DNA from: G963556115 sp963666605
GTDB taxonomy: Bacteria > Planctomycetota > SZUA-567
Direction of reading: 5' to 3'
DNA: 64,000 nucleotides
Assembly: GCA_965140405.1 (NCBI GenBank)
Contig: OZ223208.1
Location: forward strand, 1,178,001-1,242,000
This document shows positions 53,358 through 63,370 of this stretch, piece after piece. A program made the translations under genes and the position numbers. Each line of letters opens with the position of its first letter. The stretch's first letter is position 1. The notes below the pieces were generated by a model. It did no database searches, was not told the origin of the DNA, and was given only the letters and a program-made list of their open reading frames with translations.

Positions 53358-54491
53358 CTACACCTCTTCCTTCTCTTCAGTACCATCTTCACTCTGGTCT
53401 TCTTCAACAACTTCTTGTATGTCTTCAGGCTTCTCTTCAACACCTTCTATCTCTACAGCTACAACCTCATCATCCTTCATAGCTGCCTGCGATACAGCCT
53501 CTTCAGCCTTCTTCAAGAATGCCTCAGTATCATCCTCTACTAAAAACTCACCAAATGCTCTAAACTTCTGGTATCTATCTTCAGCCAACTCGTCTGGAGA
53601 CATTCCTTCAAGCTCTGCAAGATTTTTTAGAATAGCATCTCTTAGATTATTTGCAGCCATCATGTGGTCTCTGTGAGCTCCACCTAGGGGCTCTTCCACA
53701 ATCTGATCAATAAATCCCCTTGCGTATAGATCTTTACTTGTAAGCTTTAGTACATTCGCAGCATCAACTTTCCTTTCACCATCACGCCAAAGAATCGATG
53801 CACAACCTTCTGGAGAAATTACTGAATAATATGCATGCTCCAACATCAAAATTTTATTACCAACAGCTACAGCCAACGCTCCACCTGATCCACCTTCACC
53901 AATAATACAACAGATCACCGGAACTTTGAGGAGGCTCATATCTCTAATGTTTTCAGCAAGAGCAATACCCTGACCACGCTCTTCTGCTCCAATTCCAGGA
54001 TACGCACCCTTAGTATCAACAAGACAGACAATAGGTATATTAAATCTCTCAGCTAGCTTCATCTTCTGTAAAGCTTTCCTGTAACCTTCTGGGTGCGAAC
54101 AACCAGCATGGCTCTGGTGTCTCTCTTCGACAGTTCTGCCTCTATGCTGCCCTACAAGCATCACCCGCTTACCACCAAGCTCTGCCAGACCAGTTACGAT
54201 AGCCATATCGTCTCTAAAGGATCTATCACCATGTAACTCTTGAAAGTCATCAAAGACCATCTCTATATAATCTCTAGCTTGAGGCCTCTTCTGATGACGA
54301 GCTATCTGAACAACATTCCAAGGAGATAGATTTGCGTAGAGCTTTCTCTCCATTTCATCTGCCTGTTCTTGCATCATCCTAGCATGACTATGCATTTCAT
54401 CCGACTGACCTTCATTCTCAAGAAGTTCGTTTATGCGGATCCTAAGATCATGTAGAGGTTGCTCAAAAGGTAGTATATCTATTCCAGCCAT
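53358..54491 (-). CDS. accA: Acetyl-CoA carboxylase carboxyltransferase alpha
   Basis: 377 aa, about 55 longer than usual because of a Glu/Asp-rich tail (from about 320) with no known role. Core is intact: LSPWNVVQIARHQKRPQARDYI, FDDFQELHGDRSFRDD, HPEGYRKALQKMKLAERF, VDTKGAYPGIGAEERGQ and EGGSGGALAVAVGNKI. Pairs with AccD to make malonyl-CoA for fatty acids; accD is not in this window. In line with pyrF and downstream of purQ. Confidence 0.96.
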   Translation of the reverse strand: MAGIDILPFEQPLHDLRIRINELLENEGQSDEMHSHARMMQEQADEMERKLYANLSPWNVVQIARHQKRPQARDYIEMVFDDFQELHGDRSFRDDMAIVTGLAELGGKRVMLVGQHRGRTVEERHQSHAGCSHPEGYRKALQKMKLAERFNIPIVCLVDTKGAYPGIGAEERGQGIALAENIRDMSLLKVPVICCIIGEGGSGGALAVAVGNKILMLEHAYYSVISPEGCASILWRDGERKVDAANVLKLTSKDLYARGFIDQIVEEPLGGAHRDHMMAANNLRDAILKNLAELEGMSPDELAEDRYQKFRAFGEFLVEDDTEAFLKKAEEAVSQAAMKDDEVVAVEIEGVEEKPEDIQEVVEEDQSEDGTEEKEEV

Positions 54492-54573
54492 TTAATAAGT
54501 TCCTTTACAGAATTACTAATGAGGTATTAAAAAGTTTTAAAGATAAAGAGTAATTCAAGAAGCAGAGTGTCTC

Positions 54574-55362
54574 TTAGCACTCTTTACAATATTTTACAGC
54601 TCTCTGGAAAAGTCTAATTCCTTCACCTTCACCAGTACGTTCTTCTCTGGTAGCTCTTGGATGCTGATAGCTAAATATATGACGTTCTGGATGAGGCATT
54701 AGCCCAAACACTCTACCTGTTGCATCGCAGATTCCAGCAATATGATCATCCGAACCATTAGGATCTTGAGGATACACAGGTGCGCTGCCGTCTTCTGTTG
54801 CGTAGCGATACACAACCTGCCCATTATCAATCAATTCTTGAAGAATTTCCGGAGTACGGCAAACAAATTTACCTTCACCGTGGGCTACAGGAACCTCTAT
54901 CTCCTCACCAGGTTCGGCAAAAACACACTTGGTATTCTCAGCTGCTTTAAGTCTTACCCACCTACACTCAAACTTATGAGAGTCATTGAACGTCAAAGTT
55001 GCTTTACGTTCAATCGCAGATGAAAACCTTGCATCAGGCAAGAGTCCTGTTTTGACTAGCACCTGAAAACCATTACAGATACCAATAACAAGTCCACCTC
55101 TATCTACAAACTCTTTTATCTTCTCACCTAGAACGTGAGCCAACTCAACAGCCAAGACCTTACCGCTTGCTACATCATCACCATAAGTAAAACCTCCAGG
55201 AATAGCCAGAATGTTTACCCCAGCAAACGGATCAGGGTTCTTTGCAAGGTTATTGATATGTAGCAGTTCTGTTGTTGCCCCAGCATGCTCAAATGCATAA
55301 AGTGTCTCTTGATCACAATTGGTTCCAGCAGTTCTAATTACCAAAGCTTTAGGTGTAGCCAT
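54574..55362 (-). CDS. purQ: Phosphoribosylformylglycinamidine synthase subunit PurQ
   Basis: 262 aa, the larger PurQ form. Glutaminase subunit for purine step 4. Nucleophile Cys in GICNGFQVLVKTGLLPD near 97, catalytic His and Glu in GLMPHPERHIF near 228-238, and GGFTYGDDVASGKVLA in between. It gives ammonia to PurL, which is not in the window. First of a probable purQ-accA-pyrF run. Confidence 0.95.
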   Translation of the reverse strand: MATPKALVIRTAGTNCDQETLYAFEHAGATTELLHINNLAKNPDPFAGVNILAIPGGFTYGDDVASGKVLAVELAHVLGEKIKEFVDRGGLVIGICNGFQVLVKTGLLPDARFSSAIERKATLTFNDSHKFECRWVRLKAAENTKCVFAEPGEEIEVPVAHGEGKFVCRTPEILQELIDNGQVVYRYATEDGSAPVYPQDPNGSDDHIAGICDATGRVFGLMPHPERHIFSYQHPRATREERTGEGEGIRLFQRAVKYCKEC

Positions 55363-55679
55363 TATTATTTCCCTGATTTCATGTTATAATTTGCTTAAAA
55401 CAATCCCTTAAAATATTACCATAAACTATTAGCCTATAATTATAGCCAATTATGCTCAATATTCTATACATTATATAAATTTTCTTATATTCAATTTTAC
55501 CAACAATCTACTCTTTTTCAAGGGCATTCTGCTACATAAACAAATGAATAACATATTCTCACAAATCTGCCTGCGAATACCTCTCATACTGTGCGACTTG
55601 TGCGAATTTTAATGCATAAAAAAAGCTACTGCCTATATCGTAGGCAGTAGCTAAATATTACCAATTAAGAAGAATAATA
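55363..55679. other. Spacer with terminator of ribosomal protein S1 gene
   Basis: No gene seen. AGCTACTGCCTA (55624-55635) pairs with TAGGCAGTAGCT (55641-55652), and on the minus strand a run of T follows: a good terminator for rpsA. The remainder is AT-rich. Confidence 0.7.
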
Positions 55680-57401
55680 CTACTCAGCAGCAGAACCGCC
55701 TTCTTGAGCTTTTGCAGCAGCTTCTTCTTCTTGTTGCTTCTGAACATATGTTTCATCTACATCGTGAGTTGCACGAAGAGATAGACCAATCTTACGATCT
55801 TCAGTATCAACATTAATAACCATAACAGTTACGCGCTGACCAACCTGAACAATATCTTCTGGCTTTTCAACCTTCTGATCTGATAGTTCAGATATGTGTA
55901 AAAGACCTTCTAGATCATTACCAATCTCAACAAACGCACCGAAGTTTGCAAGCTTTGTCACTACACCTTCGATAATATCACCTGCGTGGTACTTCTCTGG
56001 GATAGAACCAACCCATGGATCGTCATCTAGCTGCTTAAGACCGAGAGCAACACGTTTACGATCTTGGTCGACGTTTAGAACAACGGCTCTAACATCGTCA
56101 CCCTTGCTCAACATAGCAGATGGGTGATTGATCTTCTTAGTCCAGCTCATATCGTTGATATGTAGTAGACCGTCTATACCCTCTTCAAGCTCGATGAATG
56201 CACCGTAGTTTGTTAGGTTGCGAACCTTACCCTGAACGTAGCTACCAGCTGGGTAATTTGCTTCAACCTGCTCCCAAGGATTCTCTTCGCTCTGCTTCAT
56301 ACCAAGAGATAGCTCTTGCTTATCTTTATTGATATCTAGGATGATTACATCTACTTCATCGCCAACAGATACCATTTCAGATGGATGGCTAACCTGCTTT
56401 GTCCAGCTCATCTCACTTATGTGAACAAGACCTTCGATACCATCTTCAAGCTTAACAAATGCACCGTAAGGCATAATGTTGACAACAGGACCTGTAGCAC
56501 GTGAGTTAATTGGGTATTTATCAGCAATAGCTTCCCAAGGATTGCTAGAAAGCTGTTTTAGGCCTAGTGAGATACGTTCACGCTCTAGGTCAAAATCAAG
56601 AATCTTGACTTCGATCTCTTGATCAATTGTAACCACTTCAGATGGATGAGATACACGACCCCAGCTCATATCTGTAATGTGTAGAAGACCATCAATGCCA
56701 CCAAGGTCAACAAACGCTCCGAAGTCTGTGATATTCTTCACGACACCCTTGCGTGGCTCACCCTTGATGAGAGTCTTGAGAACGTCAGATTTCTTAGATT
56801 CTCTATCTTCTTCAAGCAATTTACGACGAGAAAGAACGATATTACGACGTTCTCTATCAATTTTAATAATCTTACATTCAAGATCACGTCCGATGTAGTC
56901 ACCAACATCACCAATACGACGAATATCAACCTGAGAAGCTGGTAGGAATACAGGAACGCCGATATCGACGAGTAGTCCACCCTTGATCTTACGGACAGCC
57001 TTACCAACGATAACATCGCCGACTTCATGCTCTTCCATAATCTTTTCCCAACCGCGGATACGGTCAGCTTTACGCTTACTTAGAATTACTTCGCCATCTA
57101 CTTCATCGATTTCTTCTAGGAAGACTTCGATCTTATCACCGATCTTAGGCTCATCATCTAGATCGAATTCAACAAGCGGAATAAAACCTTCAGATTTATA
57201 GTTAATATCAACTACAACGTCTTCTGCATCAATTCTTCGAACAACACCAGTAATGATTTCGCCTTCTTTGAGCTCTTGATCAGCTACAGCTTCAGCGAGG
57301 CTATCTATATCCATACCACACATAGCAGCTTCTACTTGCTTTTCAAGTTCTTCCAAAGCAATAACACCATTGACGAGTCCATAACGTCCGGGTCTTACCA
57401 T
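55680..57401 (-). CDS. rpsA: 30S ribosomal protein S1
   Basis: 573 aa with six S1 repeats starting near residues 45, 130, 215, 300, 385 and 475 (each with a GAFVDLGG/GLLHITDMSW-type core in repeats 3-6, and the first two diverged as usual). It binds mRNA at the 30S subunit and helps start translation. Ends in a Gln/Glu/Ala-rich tail. The leader on the minus strand is about 140 nt and unusually G-rich near the start, so autoregulation is possible (inference). Confidence 0.97.
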   Translation of the reverse strand: MVRPGRYGLVNGVIALEELEKQVEAAMCGMDIDSLAEAVADQELKEGEIITGVVRRIDAEDVVVDINYKSEGFIPLVEFDLDDEPKIGDKIEVFLEEIDEVDGEVILSKRKADRIRGWEKIMEEHEVGDVIVGKAVRKIKGGLLVDIGVPVFLPASQVDIRRIGDVGDYIGRDLECKIIKIDRERRNIVLSRRKLLEEDRESKKSDVLKTLIKGEPRKGVVKNITDFGAFVDLGGIDGLLHITDMSWGRVSHPSEVVTIDQEIEVKILDFDLERERISLGLKQLSSNPWEAIADKYPINSRATGPVVNIMPYGAFVKLEDGIEGLVHISEMSWTKQVSHPSEMVSVGDEVDVIILDINKDKQELSLGMKQSEENPWEQVEANYPAGSYVQGKVRNLTNYGAFIELEEGIDGLLHINDMSWTKKINHPSAMLSKGDDVRAVVLNVDQDRKRVALGLKQLDDDPWVGSIPEKYHAGDIIEGVVTKLANFGAFVEIGNDLEGLLHISELSDQKVEKPEDIVQVGQRVTVMVINVDTEDRKIGLSLRATHDVDETYVQKQQEEEAAAKAQEGGSAAE

Positions 57402-57776
57402 AATAACCTACTTTCGAGTGACCTCGCCCACCCCAAACCTCTGCCCCGGTGACAGTGGTGTAAAGGGAACACAAGCCCACATACTAAAAAAAGTGAATAA
57501 AATAACCGCCCAAACAATAGTTTGAGAAAACGGTGATTTTTAATTATACATATTGAATTACTGCATACAAGTACAATTACAGTGTTTTTTCACTTTTCTT
57601 TACCCAACTACAACCTCTAATATTTAATGCAGTTTCAACAAGACTCCACCTTACTTTTGCAGCAGACAACAATAGCACACCAACTTTAAAACAATTTTAT
57701 TGAAAAAAAAATGCTATTAATATATATTAAGCAAGTATTATTTTCAATTATAGCTCTAAACTACAGGGATATCATC
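57402..57776. other. Divergent region between rpsA and solute-binding gene
   Basis: 375 bp without a gene. It holds the rpsA promoter (57543-57570) and the rpsA leader, which has a GC-rich stretch at 57421-57470 in otherwise AT-rich DNA. No clear plus-strand promoter could be placed. Confidence 0.5.
57543..57570 (-). promoter_or_regulatory. rpsA promoter
   Basis: On the minus strand TTGTAT (57570-57565) and a perfect TATAAT (57548-57543) are 16 bp apart, leaving a leader of about 135 nt before the rpsA start. Confidence 0.65.
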
Positions 57777-59489
57777 ATGCACAAGATCACTATTTACATG
57801 CTACTATTAATCATCTTCTCGGTATTTTCACAGCAAACCCCTGCCCGCAGTGCAGGCATAAAACAGGCCTACACTATAGAATACGCCCCTATGAGCATAA
57901 ATAAAGGCAGAAAGAGCTCAGGACTCGCCTGCACAATCCTCAAAGAAGTTGGCAAGCGCACAGGCAGCAATATACCCATCACTTTTGGTATCTGGAAACA
58001 AGTATTAGCCAAAGCTGAAAAAACAGACGCCACAGCAATATTCCCTACAACACTAATAGATGAACGAAGAGATAGTTTTATCTGGGTTGGACCATTCTGC
58101 ACAGCAGAATATTATATTTACAAATCCCCGACCAAAAACATATCAATTTCTATTAAAGAAGATATTATAAATGTAAAAAGCATCGCAACCGTCAAAGATT
58201 ATGTACTAAATAATACTCTCATAGAACAAGGATGTAAGAACCTCAAATACTTTAAAACTCCCAAGGATGCTATTATGGCTGTTATTCTTGACAGATGCGA
58301 TATATGTATATTTCCTACATTTATTGTAGACGAGTTCAACAGACTCTCAGGGTATGCCGCTCTCTCATATGCAAAAAAAGAGAAGACCAGTGCAATTTTA
58401 TCTGGAGAGAACGGCATAAGACTCCACTATGGTACCGATCATGAATCATATGATGACGTTGCCAGAAGGCATAAGGATCTAGGAAACTCTAATGTTGTGA
58501 AGTATAGCAGTGAAACTAGAATAGTACCAGTACTCCCGTTTACGACAGAGAACTTCTATTTTGCTCTCAACAAGAAGTCAGATACAGATACCGCTATAAA
58601 TATGCAGAACGCCCTCAAAAGTATCGAACAAGACGGTACATTACTAAAGATGTTCAATAAATTCGGAGTATCCCCATCTAGTATCCCAGAAATACCTTTA
58701 AAACCAATATTCCCAACAATAAACAAATCAGCAACTATAGACCAAGCAATAAAGGCAATAACACCAGCCAATTCACTAGAAGCCCCACAACCGCAATTAC
58801 AGGCACAAAACTCAACAATGATAATATATGCTGAAGATTTCCCACCATTTAGCTTTTCTACTGAAGGCTCCACCCATATTCAAGGTGCTATCACCGAATT
58901 AATACTAGCTATCCAAAAAGATCTGGGTGAGAAACCGACCCCTATTACCCTTTTAGACTGGAATAATATTTTCGATAAAGCCAAAGCTACACCATACTCT
59001 GTAATCTGCACGCTCAAAAGAATACCCGAACGTGAAGATGACTTCTACTGGATTGGCCCATATGCAGCCGATTCAGCATGGCTATATGCAAGAACTGACT
59101 TTCCTGCCATAATTAGCACCGCAGATGATGCAAAGAAAATCGAACAAATTTCATGTGTTGATCAAACATTTGCATATTTCTCTTTGGTAGAGGCAGGATA
59201 CAATAACCTAAAACCATATAACACACCAAATGAAGTAGTCACAAATATGATGAAAGATCAGAATACTGCAGGAGCGTTCTCAAGCGTAAGTGCTCCATAC
59301 GTCATCCGCAATGCAGGATACTCAGCGGCAAACGTAAAACCCCTTCTCCAGTTGTCAAAGAAGACCAACTACTATATTGGCATTTCAAAACTCACTCCCA
59401 AAGCTGTAGCAGAAGCATGGCAGCAGTCATTTGAAAAAATTAGAGAAAGAGGCGAATTGGCAAAAATCCTAAGTCGCTGGATACAATAA
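57777..59489 (+). CDS. Double solute-binding protein (SBP_bac_3 x2), copy 1
   Basis: 570 aa from MHKITIYM (AGGGA ahead; an upstream ATG at 57711 is less likely). Signal peptide 1-27. Two periplasmic amino-acid-type binding domains in tandem: about 30-275 and 340-570. Both have the same landmarks, e.g. RRDSFIWVGPF in the first and REDDFYWIGPYAADSAWLY in the second. No ABC permease or ATPase gene is near, so transport is unproven and sensing or scavenging is possible. Paralogous to the next gene, about 60% alike in the second domain by eye. Confidence 0.8.
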   Translation: MHKITIYMLLLIIFSVFSQQTPARSAGIKQAYTIEYAPMSINKGRKSSGLACTILKEVGKRTGSNIPITFGIWKQVLAKAEKTDATAIFPTTLIDERRDSFIWVGPFCTAEYYIYKSPTKNISISIKEDIINVKSIATVKDYVLNNTLIEQGCKNLKYFKTPKDAIMAVILDRCDICIFPTFIVDEFNRLSGYAALSYAKKEKTSAILSGENGIRLHYGTDHESYDDVARRHKDLGNSNVVKYSSETRIVPVLPFTTENFYFALNKKSDTDTAINMQNALKSIEQDGTLLKMFNKFGVSPSSIPEIPLKPIFPTINKSATIDQAIKAITPANSLEAPQPQLQAQNSTMIIYAEDFPPFSFSTEGSTHIQGAITELILAIQKDLGEKPTPITLLDWNNIFDKAKATPYSVICTLKRIPEREDDFYWIGPYAADSAWLYARTDFPAIISTADDAKKIEQISCVDQTFAYFSLVEAGYNNLKPYNTPNEVVTNMMKDQNTAGAFSSVSAPYVIRNAGYSAANVKPLLQLSKKTNYYIGISKLTPKAVAEAWQQSFEKIRERGELAKILSRWIQ

Positions 59490-59704
59490 GTTTTTATAGA
59501 TTCTTGAAAGTCAATGATAATGCATTATCTAAGTAACACACAAACGCTTAAAATTTGTTTACAACCAAGCCTTTTATAACTTGCAAAAAAAACATAAATA
59601 AACTACTTTTATGTGTAATCAAACATCTACCCTCTCTGTAAAGTTTGGCAAACTATTAATACAACTTACTTTGCATTTTATTATTCTAACAAAAGGAAGA
59701 AATA

Positions 59705-61324
59705 ATGAAAAGACACAGAATCTTACTAACATCCATACTTGTAGCATTTTTCTACTTCCTATCAACCTCAGCCAACTCTGGGGAAATTACCAAAATCTAC
59801 ACCAGCCCAACCCCACCAATCAGCATGCCTGCTGGTACGGGAGGTGCTGGCATTGCCTACAAGGCCGTAGAAGAGATGATGAAGAGAGCCCATGTAGATA
59901 TCCCTATTATATTTGGAGAGTGGAGTAATGTATATAATAAAGCACTAACCAACAGAGGAGCAGCAATCTTCCCTATGGTGATGACAAGCGATAGAAGAAA
60001 CGATTTTATCTGGGTTGGCCCAATTGCTGGCCTTGATTACTATATATATAAGCCACAAGGCAGCAATATAACAGTAAACGGTATGGAAGATATAAGAAAC
60101 GCCAAGAGCATTGCAACAGTCAAAGGCTACGCCGTAAATCAGACCTTAAAAGATTCCGGATGCACCAACCTTCACTACTTTGATACTCCAGAAGCGGCGC
60201 TAAACTCACTACTCAATGGCGCAACCTCCATTGGTATCTTCCCAGATGCCTCAGTAAATATTTTCCTAAAGGATATGAGTGTAAAAGGCTCAAAACGCCT
60301 GATCCCTATCCACATGTTTATGAAACGAAACCTTTACTACGGTCTTAATAAACAAACATCACCAGAGATTGCCGTCTTAATGCAAAAAGCTCTTATTAAT
60401 ATGGCTCAAGATGGCACACTCCCAGCACTATACAAAGAATATATGCCAAAGAGCAGACAACCAAAGATACCACCAATGCCTGTATTTCCAAATACAACAG
60501 TTATTTTAGAAGAGATTATTAGCTCAGATCCAATTATTACAGATGGCAAAGGAGTAAAAACAATAAAGAGCAATGTTATTAAAAGAGATGCTACTAGTAG
60601 CGTAGTAATGAATAAGAAGGGTGCCGTAGTAAGTGGCTCAACCCAAAAGCAACTGACAATCTACGCAGAAGAATTTCCGCCATTTACCTTCTCAGTAAAC
60701 AACTCAACCTATATTCAAGGAGCAGTAGCCGAACTAGTCTCAGCAATTCAAAAGGAACTTGGGCAGACCCCAGCTCCAATCTCTCTCTCAGAATGGAATA
60801 GTATCTTCTACACCGCTAAGACGACTCCATATTCAGTGATATGTACGCTAAAGCGCACCCCAGAACGAGAGAATGACTTCTACTGGATTGGCCCATACGC
60901 TGCGGACTCTGCTTGGCTTTACGCCAGACGTGACTCTCCACTCCAAATCAATAGCTTGAGCGATGCCAAGCAAATTCCCGTTATCGCATGTGTTGGAGGA
61001 GCATATGCAGGCAGTATTCTCTCAAACCTAGGGTTTAGCAACCTCATGCCGTACAGCACACCTGACGAGGCTGTCAACGACATGATGAGAGATCCTTCAC
61101 ATGCCAGCGCCTTCTCGAACATCACAGAACCTTATGTACTCAGGAATGCAGGTCACTCGGCAATCAATGTAAAGCCTTTGATACAGATCTCAGAAAAGAC
61201 CAACTACTATATTGGAATTTCAAAACTAACACCAAAAGAGATCGCAATAGAGTGGCAGAGAGCTTTCGAATCACTAAAAGCTAAAGGTACTGTTAAAATG
61301 CTTATGCAACGCTGGATAAAGTAG
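59705..61324 (+). CDS. Double solute-binding protein (SBP_bac_3 x2), copy 2
   Basis: 539 aa with a signal peptide (1-25, ending ANS-GE) and the same two-domain design: about 28-255 and 310-539. RRNDFIWVGPIAGLDYYIY and ENDFYWIGPYAADSAWLYARRD mark the two halves. AAAGGAAG precedes the ATG. The linker (about 255-315) is Lys/Ser-rich. It lies 215 bp after copy 1, with its own terminator. The pair arose by gene duplication after an internal domain duplication. Ligand unknown. Confidence 0.82.
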   Translation: MKRHRILLTSILVAFFYFLSTSANSGEITKIYTSPTPPISMPAGTGGAGIAYKAVEEMMKRAHVDIPIIFGEWSNVYNKALTNRGAAIFPMVMTSDRRNDFIWVGPIAGLDYYIYKPQGSNITVNGMEDIRNAKSIATVKGYAVNQTLKDSGCTNLHYFDTPEAALNSLLNGATSIGIFPDASVNIFLKDMSVKGSKRLIPIHMFMKRNLYYGLNKQTSPEIAVLMQKALINMAQDGTLPALYKEYMPKSRQPKIPPMPVFPNTTVILEEIISSDPIITDGKGVKTIKSNVIKRDATSSVVMNKKGAVVSGSTQKQLTIYAEEFPPFTFSVNNSTYIQGAVAELVSAIQKELGQTPAPISLSEWNSIFYTAKTTPYSVICTLKRTPERENDFYWIGPYAADSAWLYARRDSPLQINSLSDAKQIPVIACVGGAYAGSILSNLGFSNLMPYSTPDEAVNDMMRDPSHASAFSNITEPYVLRNAGHSAINVKPLIQISEKTNYYIGISKLTPKEIAIEWQRAFESLKAKGTVKMLMQRWIK

Positions 61325-61391
61325 AAAGCTCCGTATCTTGGTTTTCAGAGTCTTACTAAACTGTGTAAAACTTAATTAACAGCAAAAATGT

Positions 61392-61432
61392 TAAAAATAG
61401 CTGGCCGCAAGAAACGCGACCAGCTATTTTTA
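61392..61432 (+). terminator. Terminator after solute-binding copy 2
   Basis: AAAAATAGCTGGCCGC and GCGACCAGCTATTTTT form a long stem with one mismatch, followed by T-rich sequence. It can also serve the convergent small gene. Confidence 0.8.
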
Positions 61433-61456
61433 AAATATATCTTTGCTAATTAATCT

Positions 61457-61720
61457 TTACGCATAGAGATTATCTGGCAATCCAGGAACCTCTTTTGCAA
61501 TATTATTAGTACTATTAGCTTGCGATTCCTCCCAAGCCTTTCCTCCACCAGAAACGACAGAATCCTTACCCAAGACTCTGTTAAAATTCTTTGTAGGATT
61601 TACCTCTTCAACTTCCTTACCCTGCTTGGAGATCATCCCTTCTCCAGGCATAACAGGCTTTATAGGGCTATTAACCGCCCCACGTGATTGCATCACAGGG
61701 GGCCACGGTGGCCATGCCAT
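61457..61720 (-). CDS. Small orphan protein with WPPWPP start
   Basis: 87 aa, not recognised. Good GGGAG site 6 bp ahead of the ATG. Starts MAWPPWPPVMQSRGAV and continues low in hydrophobic residues (Gly/Ser/Asn/Lys-rich), so probably disordered. No signal peptide or Cys. It is a single gene between convergent terminator and a long upstream region. Coding is supported only by the ribosome site and frame length. Confidence 0.5.
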   Translation of the reverse strand: MAWPPWPPVMQSRGAVNSPIKPVMPGEGMISKQGKEVEEVNPTKNFNRVLGKDSVVSGGGKAWEESQANSTNNIAKEVPGLPDNLYA

Positions 61721-62022
61721 ATTTTTCTCCCGATCATTCTTACTTCATCCATCTTTATTTTACCATGCCAGAAGCACTCTGTCAAATAATATCACTGCAG
61801 AAAAGCTTATATAATCCGAAGCTTTGTATATTCTGCTCGTAATTTTTGTTTATTTAATTCCAGCAAGAGATTATAATATCACCAAAATTAGTAAAAAAAG
61901 TTTTAAATTAATCCGATTTAGCCTTTATCAGTCTATTTATTAATGTATAATACGTTTTAGTATATTTTGTTACTCTAAAATATTCGAAACCACTATACAA
62001 CATATTTAGCAGGAGGCTATTA
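61721..62022. other. Divergent region upstream of orphan gene
   Basis: 302 bp, no gene. A TATAAT at 61946-61951 is a likely -10 box for the plus-strand gene at 62023, with only a weak -35 (TTTATC near 61924). AGGAGG at 62011-62016 is the ribosome site. Confidence 0.4.
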
Positions 62023-62730
62023 ATGAGTACGATTCAAGTCAGTGACAGGCGTGGTGGAGTCTACGAGGTCGTAATTACCTTTGGTTATGGTGAATGCGCA
62101 CGTCTTCCATTTAATGCACTACGTAAGATCAATGCCCGCATTGATCAAATAAGAAATGGTGGCCTTAAAGCTACTGCCCAATTCAACCTTCGCAACACCA
62201 AGGAATCTGCAAACTTTATTGAGACGCTTGATTTATTCGGTGAAGATGGTTCATTCGTCCACGGTTCTCCAGCAGATCCAGAGGATCTAAAGCAGGATCA
62301 TTCAGAGGAAGAAGAAGAGTCGGACCTGCCTAGGGCGGCGGTAGTAAATGCGCAGATGAGTTCACCTGCGGTACCGTCGTCACCTGCAACTGATAGCAAC
62401 AATTCAACAGAAACAGATTCTTCAAATCAAGAAGAAGCTGATGACCTTGAGATTGATGAAGGATTTGGAATTATTGCAAATGAGAACTGGAAAGAGCAAG
62501 CTGAAGAAGCTGTTATTGCATCGCTCAGTGAGCATGAAAACAAAGCAGAGACAATTGCTCGCATTCAGAAAGTAGCAGGTGACAGATACACCGAAGAGAT
62601 GGCCAGAGAGAAGATGGTCGCTCTCTTATGGGAAAAATTCCAGGACGAAGCCTATGTCGCAGCCTTCCTAAAGCGTCGTGATTGGGAAGATGTATCCGAG
62701 GATGAAGTTCGTCAAGTAGCAGGCATGTAA
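62023..62730 (+). CDS. Orphan three-part protein (unknown)
   Basis: 235 aa, not recognised. A strong AGGAGG site precedes the ATG. Residues 1-80 look like a small folded domain (VSDRRGGVYEVVITFGYGECARLPFNAL). Residues about 85-150 are a Ser/Asp/Glu/Pro-rich linker. Residues 155-235 are helical (EQAEEAVIASLSEHENKAETIARIQKVAG, FKRR-type basic patch) and end in VRQVAGM. No membrane segment, so cytoplasmic. The next gene, a TPR protein, is 76 bp downstream. Confidence 0.75.
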   Translation: MSTIQVSDRRGGVYEVVITFGYGECARLPFNALRKINARIDQIRNGGLKATAQFNLRNTKESANFIETLDLFGEDGSFVHGSPADPEDLKQDHSEEEEESDLPRAAVVNAQMSSPAVPSSPATDSNNSTETDSSNQEEADDLEIDEGFGIIANENWKEQAEEAVIASLSEHENKAETIARIQKVAGDRYTEEMAREKMVALLWEKFQDEAYVAAFLKRRDWEDVSEDEVRQVAGM

Positions 62731-62740
62731 ATTTACGATG

Positions 62741-62769
62741 AGCCTCATTTTCAGCTTGAAGGTGAGGCT
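62741..62769 (+). other. Short inverted repeat
   Basis: AGCCTCA and TGAGGCT flank a 15-base loop just after the orphan gene stop. No T-run follows, so terminator function is doubtful. Confidence 0.3.
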
Positions 62770-62806
62770 TCATGTATAGGATCGCAAAGAAGGACAAACA
62801 ACTAAT

Positions 62807-63208
62807 ATGGGACCATGTGATAGCGCACGCTTTGACAGCCTCAATGATAAAGAACGAAAACACCATACATTTATCGCTGAATTTTCTTTGGCGATATTAA
62901 AGAAGCGCCCTTACCAATTCGAAGCCTTACAGAGTGCAGCTAATTCACTTACCTGCTTAGGCTACTACCAAGACGGTCTTATCTATGACCAACGTTTACG
63001 TGAACTCAAGGCATCCGATGCGTTGATTACTTACAATCTTGCATGCAGCTATGCACTTGTTAACGACACAGATAATGCATTAATTACACTTGAAGAAGCT
63101 ATCTGCCTTGGCTATCGCGACCACGAACATATGATCGAGGATCCAGATCTTTCGAACTTGAAGAGCGACCCCCGCTTTAATAAACTTCTTGAATTAACTC
63201 ACAAATAA
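62807..63208 (+). CDS. Small TPR protein
   Basis: 133 aa, mostly helical. Two TPR-like units: FEALQSAANSLTCLGYYQDGLIYDQRLREL and ALITYNLACSYALVNDTDNALITLEEAICLGY. Ends HMIEDPDLSNLKSDPRFNKLLEL, the usual TPR end-of-group segment. No signal peptide. Probably a cytoplasmic adaptor. May be co-transcribed with the orphan gene upstream. Confidence 0.75.
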   Translation: MGPCDSARFDSLNDKERKHHTFIAEFSLAILKKRPYQFEALQSAANSLTCLGYYQDGLIYDQRLRELKASDALITYNLACSYALVNDTDNALITLEEAICLGYRDHEHMIEDPDLSNLKSDPRFNKLLELTHK

Positions 63209-63370
63209 AAACAGCTATATTCCTACTATAGGACATATATCAATTCATATATAAAAATGCACTCTACATATCTAAAACGCCAACAGTTATTTAATTATAT
63301 TCTTAGTATCAATATCAATATCCACTCCATGCAAGAATCATACTGTCATTCAATTATTCTTTAAAAACCT

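Noticed and set aside
59611..59928. 105-aa open frame before solute-binding copy 2
   Set aside because: It overlaps the real gene in another frame; the latter has the ribosome site and signal peptide.
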